From a virus: DNA of 24,217 nt. Below are positions 1-9,300 of the stretch, one piece after another (position 1 is the first letter of the stretch; every line of letters starts with the position of its first letter). The stretch lies in the IMG/VR virus record IMGVR_UViG_3300010354_000637, positions 1 through 24,217 of that record, one strand, 5' to 3'. Below the pieces are notes generated by a model. The model was not told where the DNA came from, ran no database searches, and saw nothing but the letters and a program-made list of their open reading frames with translations. The position numbers and the translations under genes are program-made.

Positions 1-2282
1 ACAGTGGTATCAGAAACATTTGTAGTTGTTATAATAAATTTCACAGTTTCTCCTTCGGAAACTATTTCTTTATCTGATGTCACATCATACGTTGGAACTT
101 CAACAATTGTCAAATTAGGAGATGATCCTCCAGGTATATCACTAACTAAAAGATTGGAAGGTACGGTATCTGCTGGAGATGAACTATCTGGAATGTTTCC
201 GTCGTCATTTGGAATCAATTCTTTAATTGTGCATATTAAATATACCGATGTTTCAAACACAGCATAACATCCTTCTGGGGTACTTGACTCTCCCAATTCT
301 ACTTCAAATATTTCTGTTCCTTCATCAACAGTATCTAAAAATGTTTTAAATTCTATAGTTTTTGTGGTTTCTCCTGGAGAGAAAGCAATTATACCGCTTG
401 TCTCAACCTGTTCAAAATCTGCACCAAGAGTAGCTCCTATATTAATATTCTGTGGACTTAATTTATAAGTTAAGCTACTGCTCACATCAATTTTACCAGA
501 TCGAGTAATAGTAAATATTGCTGGCTGTCCTTCGTAAACTTCAATATCTTCAGAACTATAATTTATACTACCATAGGTAGTGTTTTGTAACTCCACATTA
601 TCCGATGGAATATCATCACCTGTATCTACATTTGAATTAGGATTTTTTGGTGGTTGATAAACTCCACCAATAAATCTAATGTTTGTTGGTGGTTGTTGTG
701 GATAATTTTTAGCTTCATCACAAATATTATTTGAAAAATCCAAATCTCCTTGTTCAATTGACTTTATTAAATTATCCAAGAAATCACCTTCTTCTTGAGA
801 TGTAGCACAATCTGTGCAAGTAACCTGAATCTTTTCACACTTAGCATCAGGACCGCTACAACTAATTCCTAATAAATTTAGTATCTTTGCAAGTGCATTA
901 CCTATAATATTTAAAGGAGAAGCAATCATACCGAGTAATGCTTGCAGTCCTCCAAGTACATCATTGATTAAAGTATCAATGTAACCTAAGATTTCATTAA
1001 TAATTCCATTAACTAACTCATCTATTAAACAAGTAGCTGCATTGAACGCATCTTGTATGTATCCCAGCAAAAGATCAGTCAACCATTGAGCTAATTTATC
1101 AGTAAGATCTTCCATCTTACATCCAATTTCTTTCAATAAATTGTCTAATAAAGTTTGAATACCTTTTATTCTAGATTTCTTTTTAGCTACAGCTGGATGA
1201 CCTCGTGTTGCATTTATTTGTTTAACAACTCTATCATATTCTTCCATGGCTGCTTTCGCACTTGCCACGTCTTTATTTGCTTCAGCAATAGCTAATACTT
1301 CTTTTGCTCCTTCTAATGCATTTTTTTCTTCTGTTGATAAAGGTTTGTTAATATCTTCTGGTATGATTGAAGTATCTTTTTCATACAGAACAGTGTCTAT
1401 TAATGATTTAGTAGCGCCTTTTAACTCTGTTATTATTTCTCCCTTTGCTCTAGCCATCAAACTTTTCACAAGTCTAGTAGCTCTAGTAATATGATATCTT
1501 CCAATAGATAATTGTTCATTCAATTCACCTGTAGCTTTGCTCACATAATAATCTCCTAACTGTCCATTTGATTGTTGATTTGCTCGTAGCATATCACCAA
1601 TGATATAAGTTAAAGATGATTTTAAATTCTTTTCAGTTCCACATTTTGGATTAGCAACAACTACACAAAATTTCCCTCCAGTTGGATTTGTTTCTGAATT
1701 TTCTCCAAACGCTCCCATCAATGCAGAAGGCCAACCACCCTCTTCTCCCGCCCTAGAACTCGCTACAGGGGGTCCTCCCATAGTATTTGATCCAGTTTCA
1801 TACGGAGAATTTTCTCCAGCTCTACCGTCCGATTCTGATGCAGGTAAATCTGTTGCTGGATTTACATCAGTTGCATATCTAGTAAAAGATTTACATTGCC
1901 CACCTGGATTTGGATCTTGATTAACAACTACAGTTGACCCAGGAACATGCCCAATTGATCCCATGACAATTGGTATTTGCTTTTCATCACTATCTAAATA
2001 AAAACCAATTACCCAATCTCCAATATGTAAATTAGAAGATGCTCCAGTTCTATTTGAATCGCTATAAGGAGTTGTGACTGGAAGCATAGTCATTGCCCAC
2101 GGAAGTTCTTCGGTGGGCATACTATCACAACTTTTTAAATGTTGTCCTACAATTCGTACTTTATATCTTCCTGCTTTTTTTGGATCTGCACTACGCTCAG
2201 ATTCTATTTGACCAATCCACCAAGAAAACCCATCTGATCCTATTTGATGCAAAGGAAATAAAGATGATAATGATTGATCCAT
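1..2282 (-). CDS. gp5: gp5-like baseplate hub/spike protein, 3' end outside window (partial)
   Basis: An uninterrupted frame runs from ATG at 2282 to the left edge (about 760 residues seen, no stop). Residues about 25-115 resemble the gp5/VgrG N-terminal OB-fold: RYKVRIVGQH, then PWAMTMLPV, then IGDWVIGFYLDSDEKQIPIVMGS. This fold joins the hub to the needle. A long helical, hydrophobic stretch lies at about 395-470, followed by a Cys-rich patch (CSGPDAKCEK, CTDC). From about residue 575 there is a Calx-beta-like repeat (EVYEGQPAIFTITRSG ... GADFEQVETSG ... IIAFSPGETTKTIEF), and a second one begins near 727 (VSEGETVKFIITT). I see no T4 gp5-type lysozyme domain in the visible part. It is the last visible gene of the late tail operon, 30 nt after the gp27-like gene, with a late promoter between. 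gp5 role by family and position; the Calx-beta call is from pattern only. Confidence 0.75.
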   Translation of the reverse strand, partial: MDQSLSSLFPLHQIGSDGFSWWIGQIESERSADPKKAGRYKVRIVGQHLKSCDSMPTEELPWAMTMLPVTTPYSDSNRTGASSNLHIGDWVIGFYLDSDEKQIPIVMGSIGHVPGSTVVVNQDPNPGGQCKSFTRYATDVNPATDLPASESDGRAGENSPYETGSNTMGGPPVASSRAGEEGGWPSALMGAFGENSETNPTGGKFCVVVANPKCGTEKNLKSSLTYIIGDMLRANQQSNGQLGDYYVSKATGELNEQLSIGRYHITRATRLVKSLMARAKGEIITELKGATKSLIDTVLYEKDTSIIPEDINKPLSTEEKNALEGAKEVLAIAEANKDVASAKAAMEEYDRVVKQINATRGHPAVAKKKSRIKGIQTLLDNLLKEIGCKMEDLTDKLAQWLTDLLLGYIQDAFNAATCLIDELVNGIINEILGYIDTLINDVLGGLQALLGMIASPLNIIGNALAKILNLLGISCSGPDAKCEKIQVTCTDCATSQEEGDFLDNLIKSIEQGDLDFSNNICDEAKNYPQQPPTNIRFIGGVYQPPKNPNSNVDTGDDIPSDNVELQNTTYGSINYSSEDIEVYEGQPAIFTITRSGKIDVSSSLTYKLSPQNINIGATLGADFEQVETSGIIAFSPGETTKTIEFKTFLDTVDEGTEIFEVELGESSTPEGCYAVFETSVYLICTIKELIPNDDGNIPDSSSPADTVPSNLLVSDIPGGSSPNLTIVEVPTYDVTSDKEIVSEGETVKFIITTTNVSDTT

Positions 2283-2305
2283 ATCAAATTAGAGATTTTA
2301 TTTTA

Positions 2306-2313
2306 TATTTATT
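2306..2313 (-). promoter_or_regulatory. T4-type late promoter (AATAAATA)
   Basis: The minus strand reads AATAAATA, close to the T4/cyanophage late consensus TATAAATA, about 24 nt before the ATG at 2282. It overlaps the TAA stop of the upstream gene (2312-2314). Promoter function is inferred from motif and placement. Confidence 0.5.
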
Positions 2314-3727
2314 ACTTGTTTTCAATGGTCTTCCCATAAGAGTCTCGTATCAATGTCAAAAAAGTAAATGATTGCCTATTCTTAGGAGAAAAAGCATGAT
2401 TAACTTCTTTAATTAAATATACACCACTGTGAGTTTCATCATAAGGTGCTTGTGTTCTATTTGCTGATGGTATTTGATTAGGAACTTTTATTTCTATTTT
2501 ATCTCCAACCATTAAAGAAGGATTCCCTGGAATTTTTATCTTAACCACTTGATTCATCAAAGAATTTATTCTAGATATTGATTGAGAAATATAATATTTT
2601 TTAAAGTCTTGGAATGGAGCAGAAGAAGTGGAAGAAACTCCATTTCTATCTTTAGATTCGGCAGAAGCTATTCCAGATTCATTGTACCATGTTTCATGGT
2701 CCATCACTGCACTCATAATTCTAGTAGGATACTTTGACAATTCTTTTTGACCGTGTGGTAATTTTTCTTGCTTCCCTAAATGAGCCATATTGTCATAACT
2801 ATTGGCAAGAGAATATGAATATTCTTCATAAGAACCCGTGCTTGCATTATAGTAACATATTAAAGAAGAGAATGCTCCTGTTCTTAATTTTGTCATTATA
2901 TCTATCTCATCAACATAATCAATGTCTAATATTTTATTAGAGTTTGGTCCACCAAGATCTACATTCTCTTGTACATAAGTTCCTACTGGAAGAGAACCAT
3001 TAAATTTATTAGTAGATGAACATAAGCTATCGATAGATCTATAATTAAATCCTTTTTTGTTTTCATAAAATAAAAAGCCACCAGTACCAGTTGCTTTATC
3101 AGCAGAAGAATCTACAGAATCTAATAAGGATGTTGCAGATAATTTTTCTCCATTAGTTTTTTTCGTATTGTTATTTGATAAAGTATCTGCACTATCTTTA
3201 TGTACAGATTTAATCTGCATAGAATTTATAATAGTAAACGGAGTTTTTTTACCTGGATTGAATTTCATATTAAATTTTGTTTGGTCATAAAAAAATTCTT
3301 TTTCTGTCTTCAAATCATTTTTTAAAATACTCTCAACAATGGTCTCTGCTTTTCCACTCAATGTTTTTGGGATTCGTATTCCCTCATTAACTAATGCTTC
3401 TAAAGATACTAAACCAATTTTATAATTTTGGAATCGATCTCCAGTAAATCTGTTATAGATTTTGTAAACTCTAAGATTATATGTGTGAGATTTTTTATAA
3501 TAGTCTGTTAATTTTATTGTAATTTTTTCAAAGCCCTGCAATTTAGATACTAAATTAAATCCAGTGTCAACCAATTCGAGGCTACCCGAAACAGTTGGAT
3601 ATAATATGTCTTCAAAATAATCAAATCTAATAACTAGATCAGAAATATTTTTGAATGTATTTGATCCTATCAATTGTATTTCAACACTATCTAATAAAAA
3701 ATCTGAAGAATATGGTAATTCTCTCAT
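2312..3727 (-). CDS. Baseplate hub protein, gp27-like (cyanophage VrlC-type)
   Basis: A 471-residue protein in the late tail operon. Its ATG overlaps the stop of the SleB-type gene as ATGA (3724-3727), which points to translational coupling. The start MRELPYSSDFLLDSVEIQL and the early beta-rich part (residues about 20-130) look like the tail-hub fold that pairs with a gp5-type OB protein. In cyanophages a gene annotated VrlC often occupies this slot. The C-terminal part (residues about 390-465) is also beta-rich (VVKIKIPGNPSLMVGDKIEIK, GVYLIKEVNHAFSP), like the hub/tube domains that contact gp5. No catalytic motif was seen. The hub role is inferred from position directly before the gp5-like gene and from overall pattern; the gp27 relation is not proven. 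Confidence 0.6.
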   Translation of the reverse strand: MRELPYSSDFLLDSVEIQLIGSNTFKNISDLVIRFDYFEDILYPTVSGSLELVDTGFNLVSKLQGFEKITIKLTDYYKKSHTYNLRVYKIYNRFTGDRFQNYKIGLVSLEALVNEGIRIPKTLSGKAETIVESILKNDLKTEKEFFYDQTKFNMKFNPGKKTPFTIINSMQIKSVHKDSADTLSNNNTKKTNGEKLSATSLLDSVDSSADKATGTGGFLFYENKKGFNYRSIDSLCSSTNKFNGSLPVGTYVQENVDLGGPNSNKILDIDYVDEIDIMTKLRTGAFSSLICYYNASTGSYEEYSYSLANSYDNMAHLGKQEKLPHGQKELSKYPTRIMSAVMDHETWYNESGIASAESKDRNGVSSTSSAPFQDFKKYYISQSISRINSLMNQVVKIKIPGNPSLMVGDKIEIKVPNQIPSANRTQAPYDETHSGVYLIKEVNHAFSPKNRQSFTFLTLIRDSYGKTIENK

Positions 3728-6279
3728 GCTAAACCATCTCTTAAATATAATCCACTACTATTTAATATATTTACACTGGGACCAAGTGTATCAACCTGAC
3801 GACTAACAGTAGATGCTGTTTTTGATTGGGTTCCTCCTTGTGGTAAACCCAAAGCAATTATATTAGAAGAAGGAGAAGACTCGCTTTGTTGTAAAGGATT
3901 TAAACTTTGTGGTGTAGGAGGAGCAAATGATAACTGATTATTAGAATCTGGCTTACTAATAGATTCTGTTTGCATATATTGTTCAAACGCTTGCAATATT
4001 TTTGGTCCCTGAACAGTATTAGAATTCATATTAATTTTTTCATTCTTTGAATTATAGAAATCAAATCCCATAGTAGTTTTATAAGCCTGTACTTTACCAT
4101 AACCAGGAACATTAAAATATTTTTTCACATGAGGTTGAATAACCGTATCATAATTAGTAAATTGTTGACCAAGATCAACTGGAGCTACTGGAGCAGTAGG
4201 TGTTTGTTGTACTGGAGCTAAAGATCCAACTTGAGTTCCTATAGGGAAAACTCTTTGTAGAAATTTATGTTTATTTCCAGTAGAAGCAGTTGGCAAAGGT
4301 GCCCCAGATATATGATCAGTGAATGGTATGCTGTCAGCAATTGTTGGATTGTAATAAGTTTCAGATAAAGCTAATGCATTAGCTTCTGCTTCCGATTTCC
4401 CAGACGCTATAGCATTTTGTTTTATTTGAGCTGGATCTAATCCCCCTCCTCTAATACCAGCGTTTAAAGAAGTAAGAGCTTGTTCTTTGGTAATACCAGG
4501 AAGTTTTGGTATTGATTGGCTATATTGACCATCAGCCATTAAAATATCACGTATAGTAACCTCAGATGCTTTTTTCCCAGTAATACCCCATGCTTCTGGA
4601 GTTACTATTCCTTGTTTTATTTGCCTTTGTCTATTCAAAATAGAATTTAAAACGTGAGCAGTTCCTTCTTGTGAAGTTCCCGCCTCAGCATTTAACATTT
4701 TACCTAATAAAATTGTGTCTTCTTGACTCATTCCTTGTAGACTAACTGGAGATAAATCAGGATTGCCACCTGGAGGTGGGGGAGGATTATTAGGAATTTC
4801 ATCAACTTTTTTACCAAAGCTTTCTAAAAGTTTTGAAAATCCTTCAGTAAGTCTAGCTATAATATCTTTCTTCCCATAAGAATCTTCACGTTCTGCTGTA
4901 GGTTTTTTTATTCCAGCCTTAGCTTTTTTAGTTATACTAGATGGCAACCCAAATACATCAGCAATAGGTCTTGATATTTTTTCTATTTCGGGGGAAATAT
5001 TTTCACCAGAAGAACCCATTCTTTTCAATACTTCTGTAGTGGTAGCTAAAATAGTTCCTCCAGTAGCCATCATAGGAATACTCATGGTATCCATTAATGT
5101 TTGTGTCATCTTAGAATTTGCAGTGGTTCCTCCTCCAGCAATTCCAGTCATATTAGTGATACCAAATCCAAACTTACCACCAATAGAAGAATGTCTAGTT
5201 CCAGTTTCGTATGGTTTTGGTCTTGTTATACCATCAACTGCACTTGCTTTGCCTCTAGTATAGTTATTATCTAATGGAATCACAGCTTCATTACCATGTA
5301 ATTCAGCAAGATACCCAGTGTTAGGGCCAGAAAATATTCCACCTCTTTCTGCTTTTGGATAACCATATGCCTCCATATGTTCCATTTCAGATTTTTGTGC
5401 AGACTGAACAGAAATATTTTGAACATTAGTTATTGCTGTAGTCGGCGTTATACTTTGATTTGTTTGAGATTCATTAATTTGTGTTGTAGTATTATCAGGA
5501 ACTTCAGATGCTGAAGTATCTTTAATAGCTTCTAATCTATTTTCTTGCTGAATATCTTTTGCTTTATCTATAGATTGTTTTTGAAATTGGGTTTGATTAT
5601 TAATTGCATCAACTAATCTATCTAATTTATCTTCTATTATATTATTTCTAGTTTTCAGTTGTTCTGCGATATCACTTTGAGCAACAGATGCTCTCATAAT
5701 TCCAGCACTTACTTCATTATTATTTTCAGCTATTTTCTCTGCTGTTTTATTCAGACTATCTATGAGTACATTAAATGTATTAAATAGTTCTTCCTTCGAT
5801 ATCCTTTTGCTTCTTCCAGTAGTAGCTTTTTTAATTTTCTTTGCTGTACTTGGAATCTTTTTACTTTTAGGAATAACATTAGATGAATCAGTAGTATAAT
5901 CAAATAATTTTCTAAAGCTTTTAGATTTTTTACGATCAACTTCAACATCCACAAATTTTCTTTTAAGTAAAGCACCAATCGCTTTTGGATTATTTCTAAT
6001 TCTCTTTGCTAGCTTGACATTGTGTACAATCTTTTTTACTTTATCAAGTTTTTGTCCTAATGCTTCGCCACCAAATTCATGTCTTAATGCTTTTTTAAAA
6101 AAGTGTCCTTTCTTTATTCCCAGTTCTTCTAGCGTCGTTCCTTCTTCTAGTGCTTTCTTCTCAGCATACTCTCTTTCATCTTCGGCTAACTGTCTAGCAA
6201 CAAGAACTTTATGTATTACTTTACCAACAGGATTTACATAACCCCTAGTATCCGTAGCTGTTTCTAATCCAGCGGCCAT
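3724..6279 (-). CDS. Large tail protein with SleB-like cell-wall hydrolase domain
   Basis: An 851-residue protein. The basic N-terminal 160 residues are followed by helix-rich sequence (about 165-255). Residues 311-336 carry GGIFSGPNTGY ... LHGNEAVIPL, a motif seen in phage tape-measure-type proteins and found twice in the upstream 1561-residue protein. Residues about 517-675 resemble the SleB/Hydrolase_2 family: KMLNAEAGTSQEG, then AHVLNSILNR, with E532 the likely catalytic acid, and later SIPFTDHISG. A proline run (499-503) separates it from the preceding part. The start ATG has a good ribosome binding site, AAGAGGT, 7 nt upstream. It lies 24 nt after the 1561-residue gene. Likely role: a tail-carried lysin that opens peptidoglycan at injection, or a second tape-measure-like component. 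The domain call is from motif pattern; the virion location is inferred from the operon. Confidence 0.7.
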   Translation of the reverse strand: MAAGLETATDTRGYVNPVGKVIHKVLVARQLAEDEREYAEKKALEEGTTLEELGIKKGHFFKKALRHEFGGEALGQKLDKVKKIVHNVKLAKRIRNNPKAIGALLKRKFVDVEVDRKKSKSFRKLFDYTTDSSNVIPKSKKIPSTAKKIKKATTGRSKRISKEELFNTFNVLIDSLNKTAEKIAENNNEVSAGIMRASVAQSDIAEQLKTRNNIIEDKLDRLVDAINNQTQFQKQSIDKAKDIQQENRLEAIKDTSASEVPDNTTTQINESQTNQSITPTTAITNVQNISVQSAQKSEMEHMEAYGYPKAERGGIFSGPNTGYLAELHGNEAVIPLDNNYTRGKASAVDGITRPKPYETGTRHSSIGGKFGFGITNMTGIAGGGTTANSKMTQTLMDTMSIPMMATGGTILATTTEVLKRMGSSGENISPEIEKISRPIADVFGLPSSITKKAKAGIKKPTAEREDSYGKKDIIARLTEGFSKLLESFGKKVDEIPNNPPPPPGGNPDLSPVSLQGMSQEDTILLGKMLNAEAGTSQEGTAHVLNSILNRQRQIKQGIVTPEAWGITGKKASEVTIRDILMADGQYSQSIPKLPGITKEQALTSLNAGIRGGGLDPAQIKQNAIASGKSEAEANALALSETYYNPTIADSIPFTDHISGAPLPTASTGNKHKFLQRVFPIGTQVGSLAPVQQTPTAPVAPVDLGQQFTNYDTVIQPHVKKYFNVPGYGKVQAYKTTMGFDFYNSKNEKINMNSNTVQGPKILQAFEQYMQTESISKPDSNNQLSFAPPTPQSLNPLQQSESSPSSNIIALGLPQGGTQSKTASTVSRQVDTLGPSVNILNSSGLYLRDGLA

Positions 6280-6300
6280 TTGGTTTACCTCTTATAGTTT

Positions 6301-6308
6301 TATTTAGT
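6301..6308 (-). promoter_or_regulatory. Possible weak late promoter (ACTAAATA)
   Basis: The minus strand reads ACTAAATA, overlapping the TAA stop (6304-6306) of the 1561-residue gene and 22 nt before the next ATG. It departs from consensus in the first bases. Listed because the same stop-codon placement occurs at 2306-2313 and 11907-11914. Confidence 0.25.
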
Positions 6309-9300
6309 TTCTACCAAGACGTTGTATATAAAGTTGTCTAGTGCTAGACGGCAATTCAGATTCTGATATCCATCTTCCAGGCATCTCTTCTCTAAACACT
6401 GCAGACACTGTTCCATTCATCACTGGAGCAGTTGGTTGATTCACGATTAAAAATTTAGTATCACTATCTTTATCCGATCCCTGAATAGATTCAAATCTCG
6501 GATTGGATGAAGGAGGAGAAATATTTTTATTAAATTCACCTCCTTGGTAAATTCCTTCGGATATATGGGTAGCAAGTTCATTAAACTTCGATGATGCAGT
6601 AAAGTTTTTACCATGTTCTTTTTCCCAAGCTACCATAGATCCCATCTCAACTAATGTCGCAGGAGATAATCCAGCTCTATTAATTGTAGCATTACTTTGA
6701 GTGTCAGTTGGTCCTAAATTACCAAGTTTAGGATTTGATTTTTGAAACATTGCAAGTCGTCGTTGAATTGGAGAAGCTAAAGAAGCATCTGCTCTATCTC
6801 CAGCTCCAATCCTAGTTAGAAATCCTGTTCCTCCTTGCCCAACTGCAGCATCAAAATGTAAAGGAACTACTCTCACTCCCTTACTTGCTTGAGAAGTAAT
6901 AAAATTATCGTAGTCTTGATAGTTTCCAAATTCTTCTGGTGTTATTATTCTAACTCGCAATCCTTTTGCTTCAAGTTTTGATTTTACTACCGATGCAGCA
7001 CTATCTTGGTGTTGTCTTTCTCTTCCAGCAGCACCTGTAGCAGAAGCATTTTTAAAAGTATTGCCTCCACGAGTATCAGGAATTTTATTTTCATTTCCTG
7101 GTTTAACGTGATCTAAAGGTATAATTACATCATAATTGCCAGATGGTTGTTGAGAACGTTGAGCCTGTTGCTGTTGATATGCTTGCTGTCTTGCTTTTTC
7201 AATCGAACCTTCAGGTCCTTTGCGAAGTTCTTTTAAAACATAGTCTCCAATTTGTGTTGCTTTAGGGTGGGGTGTATTTCTTGTTCCCTTTTGGAAAAAA
7301 TCTAAACTTGTATGGGCTCCAGTACCACTACCAACTTCCCTTCTTGTAGCTGGATTATTAAATTCTTCTCTTGTTGCCATTCTACCAAGATTTTGACCAA
7401 CAGATACTTTATCTCCTTGTTTGACTTTGATTTCTCCTTTAGGAAAATGAGCGTATAGCATATCAACTTCAGAACCATCTACTGGATTTGTTGATCTTAT
7501 TACTATATAATTTCCATAACCTGTTTGTGATTGTTCATTATATTGATGACCAATTTCAATAACTTCTCCCGAAAAAATAGCTCTATTTTGTGTTCCTTTT
7601 AATGTAAAATCAATACCTGGCTGCCTATCATCTTGACTGCCTCTAAGTAAAACAAATGGTTCTGCTCCAACTTCTCCTGGAGTACCAGGAGGTAGTAAAG
7701 GGTTTCTAAAATTTAAAAGTTTAATTTTAAACTTTTCCAAAACATCTAAAAATTTTCCAGATGGATCTATCATTTTGTAGAGTCTTTCAGAAAACATATC
7801 AGCATTTGAAGTTTCTAAAAGTTCTTTTTCAATTCCAGTCAATTCTTCATCAGCTAATTTAGTTTTTACATTTTTCATCGCAGAAGATAATGAAGATATA
7901 TTACCTCCTATAGGAGCACTAACAGATACATTTGGCACACCATATATTTTCGCTAATGGAGAAATCGCTTGCTTTATAGTAGGCGCAATAGAATTTGCAA
8001 CAGGTCCAGCTTTTTGTATATAATTTGAAGTAGCAGCTAATAACACACCCCCAATTGGATCGACTGGAGTGATATTATCTTTAGGAATAACTGCTTCAGT
8101 TCCATGAAGCATAGCTGTTCCAGGTTTAGTAAGTCCTCCTCGTTCATAATCTCCATCAGTTACTCCCAAAGCATCAGCAAAAAATGCTGCTATATGTTCA
8201 TCTCCTTTTCCAGTAGTAATAGCTCCAAGATTAGACTCAATATGTTTTGTATATGCAGGAGTATCAATGTCTCTCAACACATCGACCGCAGCAAATCCCC
8301 ACCCAGCAACTGGAATAGCACTACCAAAAGATAAGAACCCTCCTTTAATGTCGCCCATAGCCATACGAGCAAGACCTTCTCCGAGACCATAAACGGTAGA
8401 AACTCCAGGTATTAATTTACCAGCTAGTTTAACAGATAGTTTTTCTGCACCTTCTTTTCCTATTTTTTTAACTAATGCTTCTTGAACTTTTTTGCTTTTT
8501 AATATTTTAATTAAAATATTATCTCCACCAGTAGAAAATGCTTTGGCAGCTGGTTTGTCAGCACCTTGAGTAACCGCCCTAGAAACTCCAGGTAATGCTA
8601 TGTGTTCCCACCCCTTTGCTACTGCTCTGTTAGTTGCAGCAGTTGCAATCTTAGGAGCAAATCTATTACCTATACTTGTTAATGCTTTAGAAGATATTTT
8701 AGATGCTATTCGTGAAGGTAAGGTTACTATTTTATTAACTTTACCAAGTAAGTTTACTAATCTTTTTGGTAAAAATCCTCTTATCATTTTCCATAGATAC
8801 TTACCAACATTTGTCTGGAAAAATTTCCTGATTTTACTAATCATTCCTGGACCAGATTTTGATGAATCTTTTCTAGTATCAAACGGAGTTTCTAAGCCTG
8901 CAGATTTTCTAATTCTTTCTAATCCAGATTCACTACGTCCCAATTGTTGTTTATCATATAAATCTTTAGCAATACTATTTTGTCTGACAAATGCATCAGT
9001 TAATGCATCTATTTTATGTGCTAAAACTTCATCTTGTTCTTCAACTTTCTGTAAAGTAACAAATGATATGTCTACAATATTTTGTAGTAATAAATTTTGA
9101 TGTTGTATATTACTATCAATAGAATTTAATTTGTTTTGTACTTCTATAATTCCTTTAGACAAAAAGTTATATATTTTTGTGTTAGTAATTCCTGTTCTCT
9201 TTTCAGATTTTTCTTTTGTTGGTATTGTTTGTTTGCCAGTTTTTTTATTAACATGTTTAGCTAATGCTTCCCTGATTCCTTCTGGAAGATCGTCTAAAGC

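Noticed and set aside
4-1494. Plus-strand frames opposite the gp5-like gene
   Set aside because: The minus frame is continuous from 2282 with OB-fold and Calx-beta patterns; the plus frames are antisense shadows.
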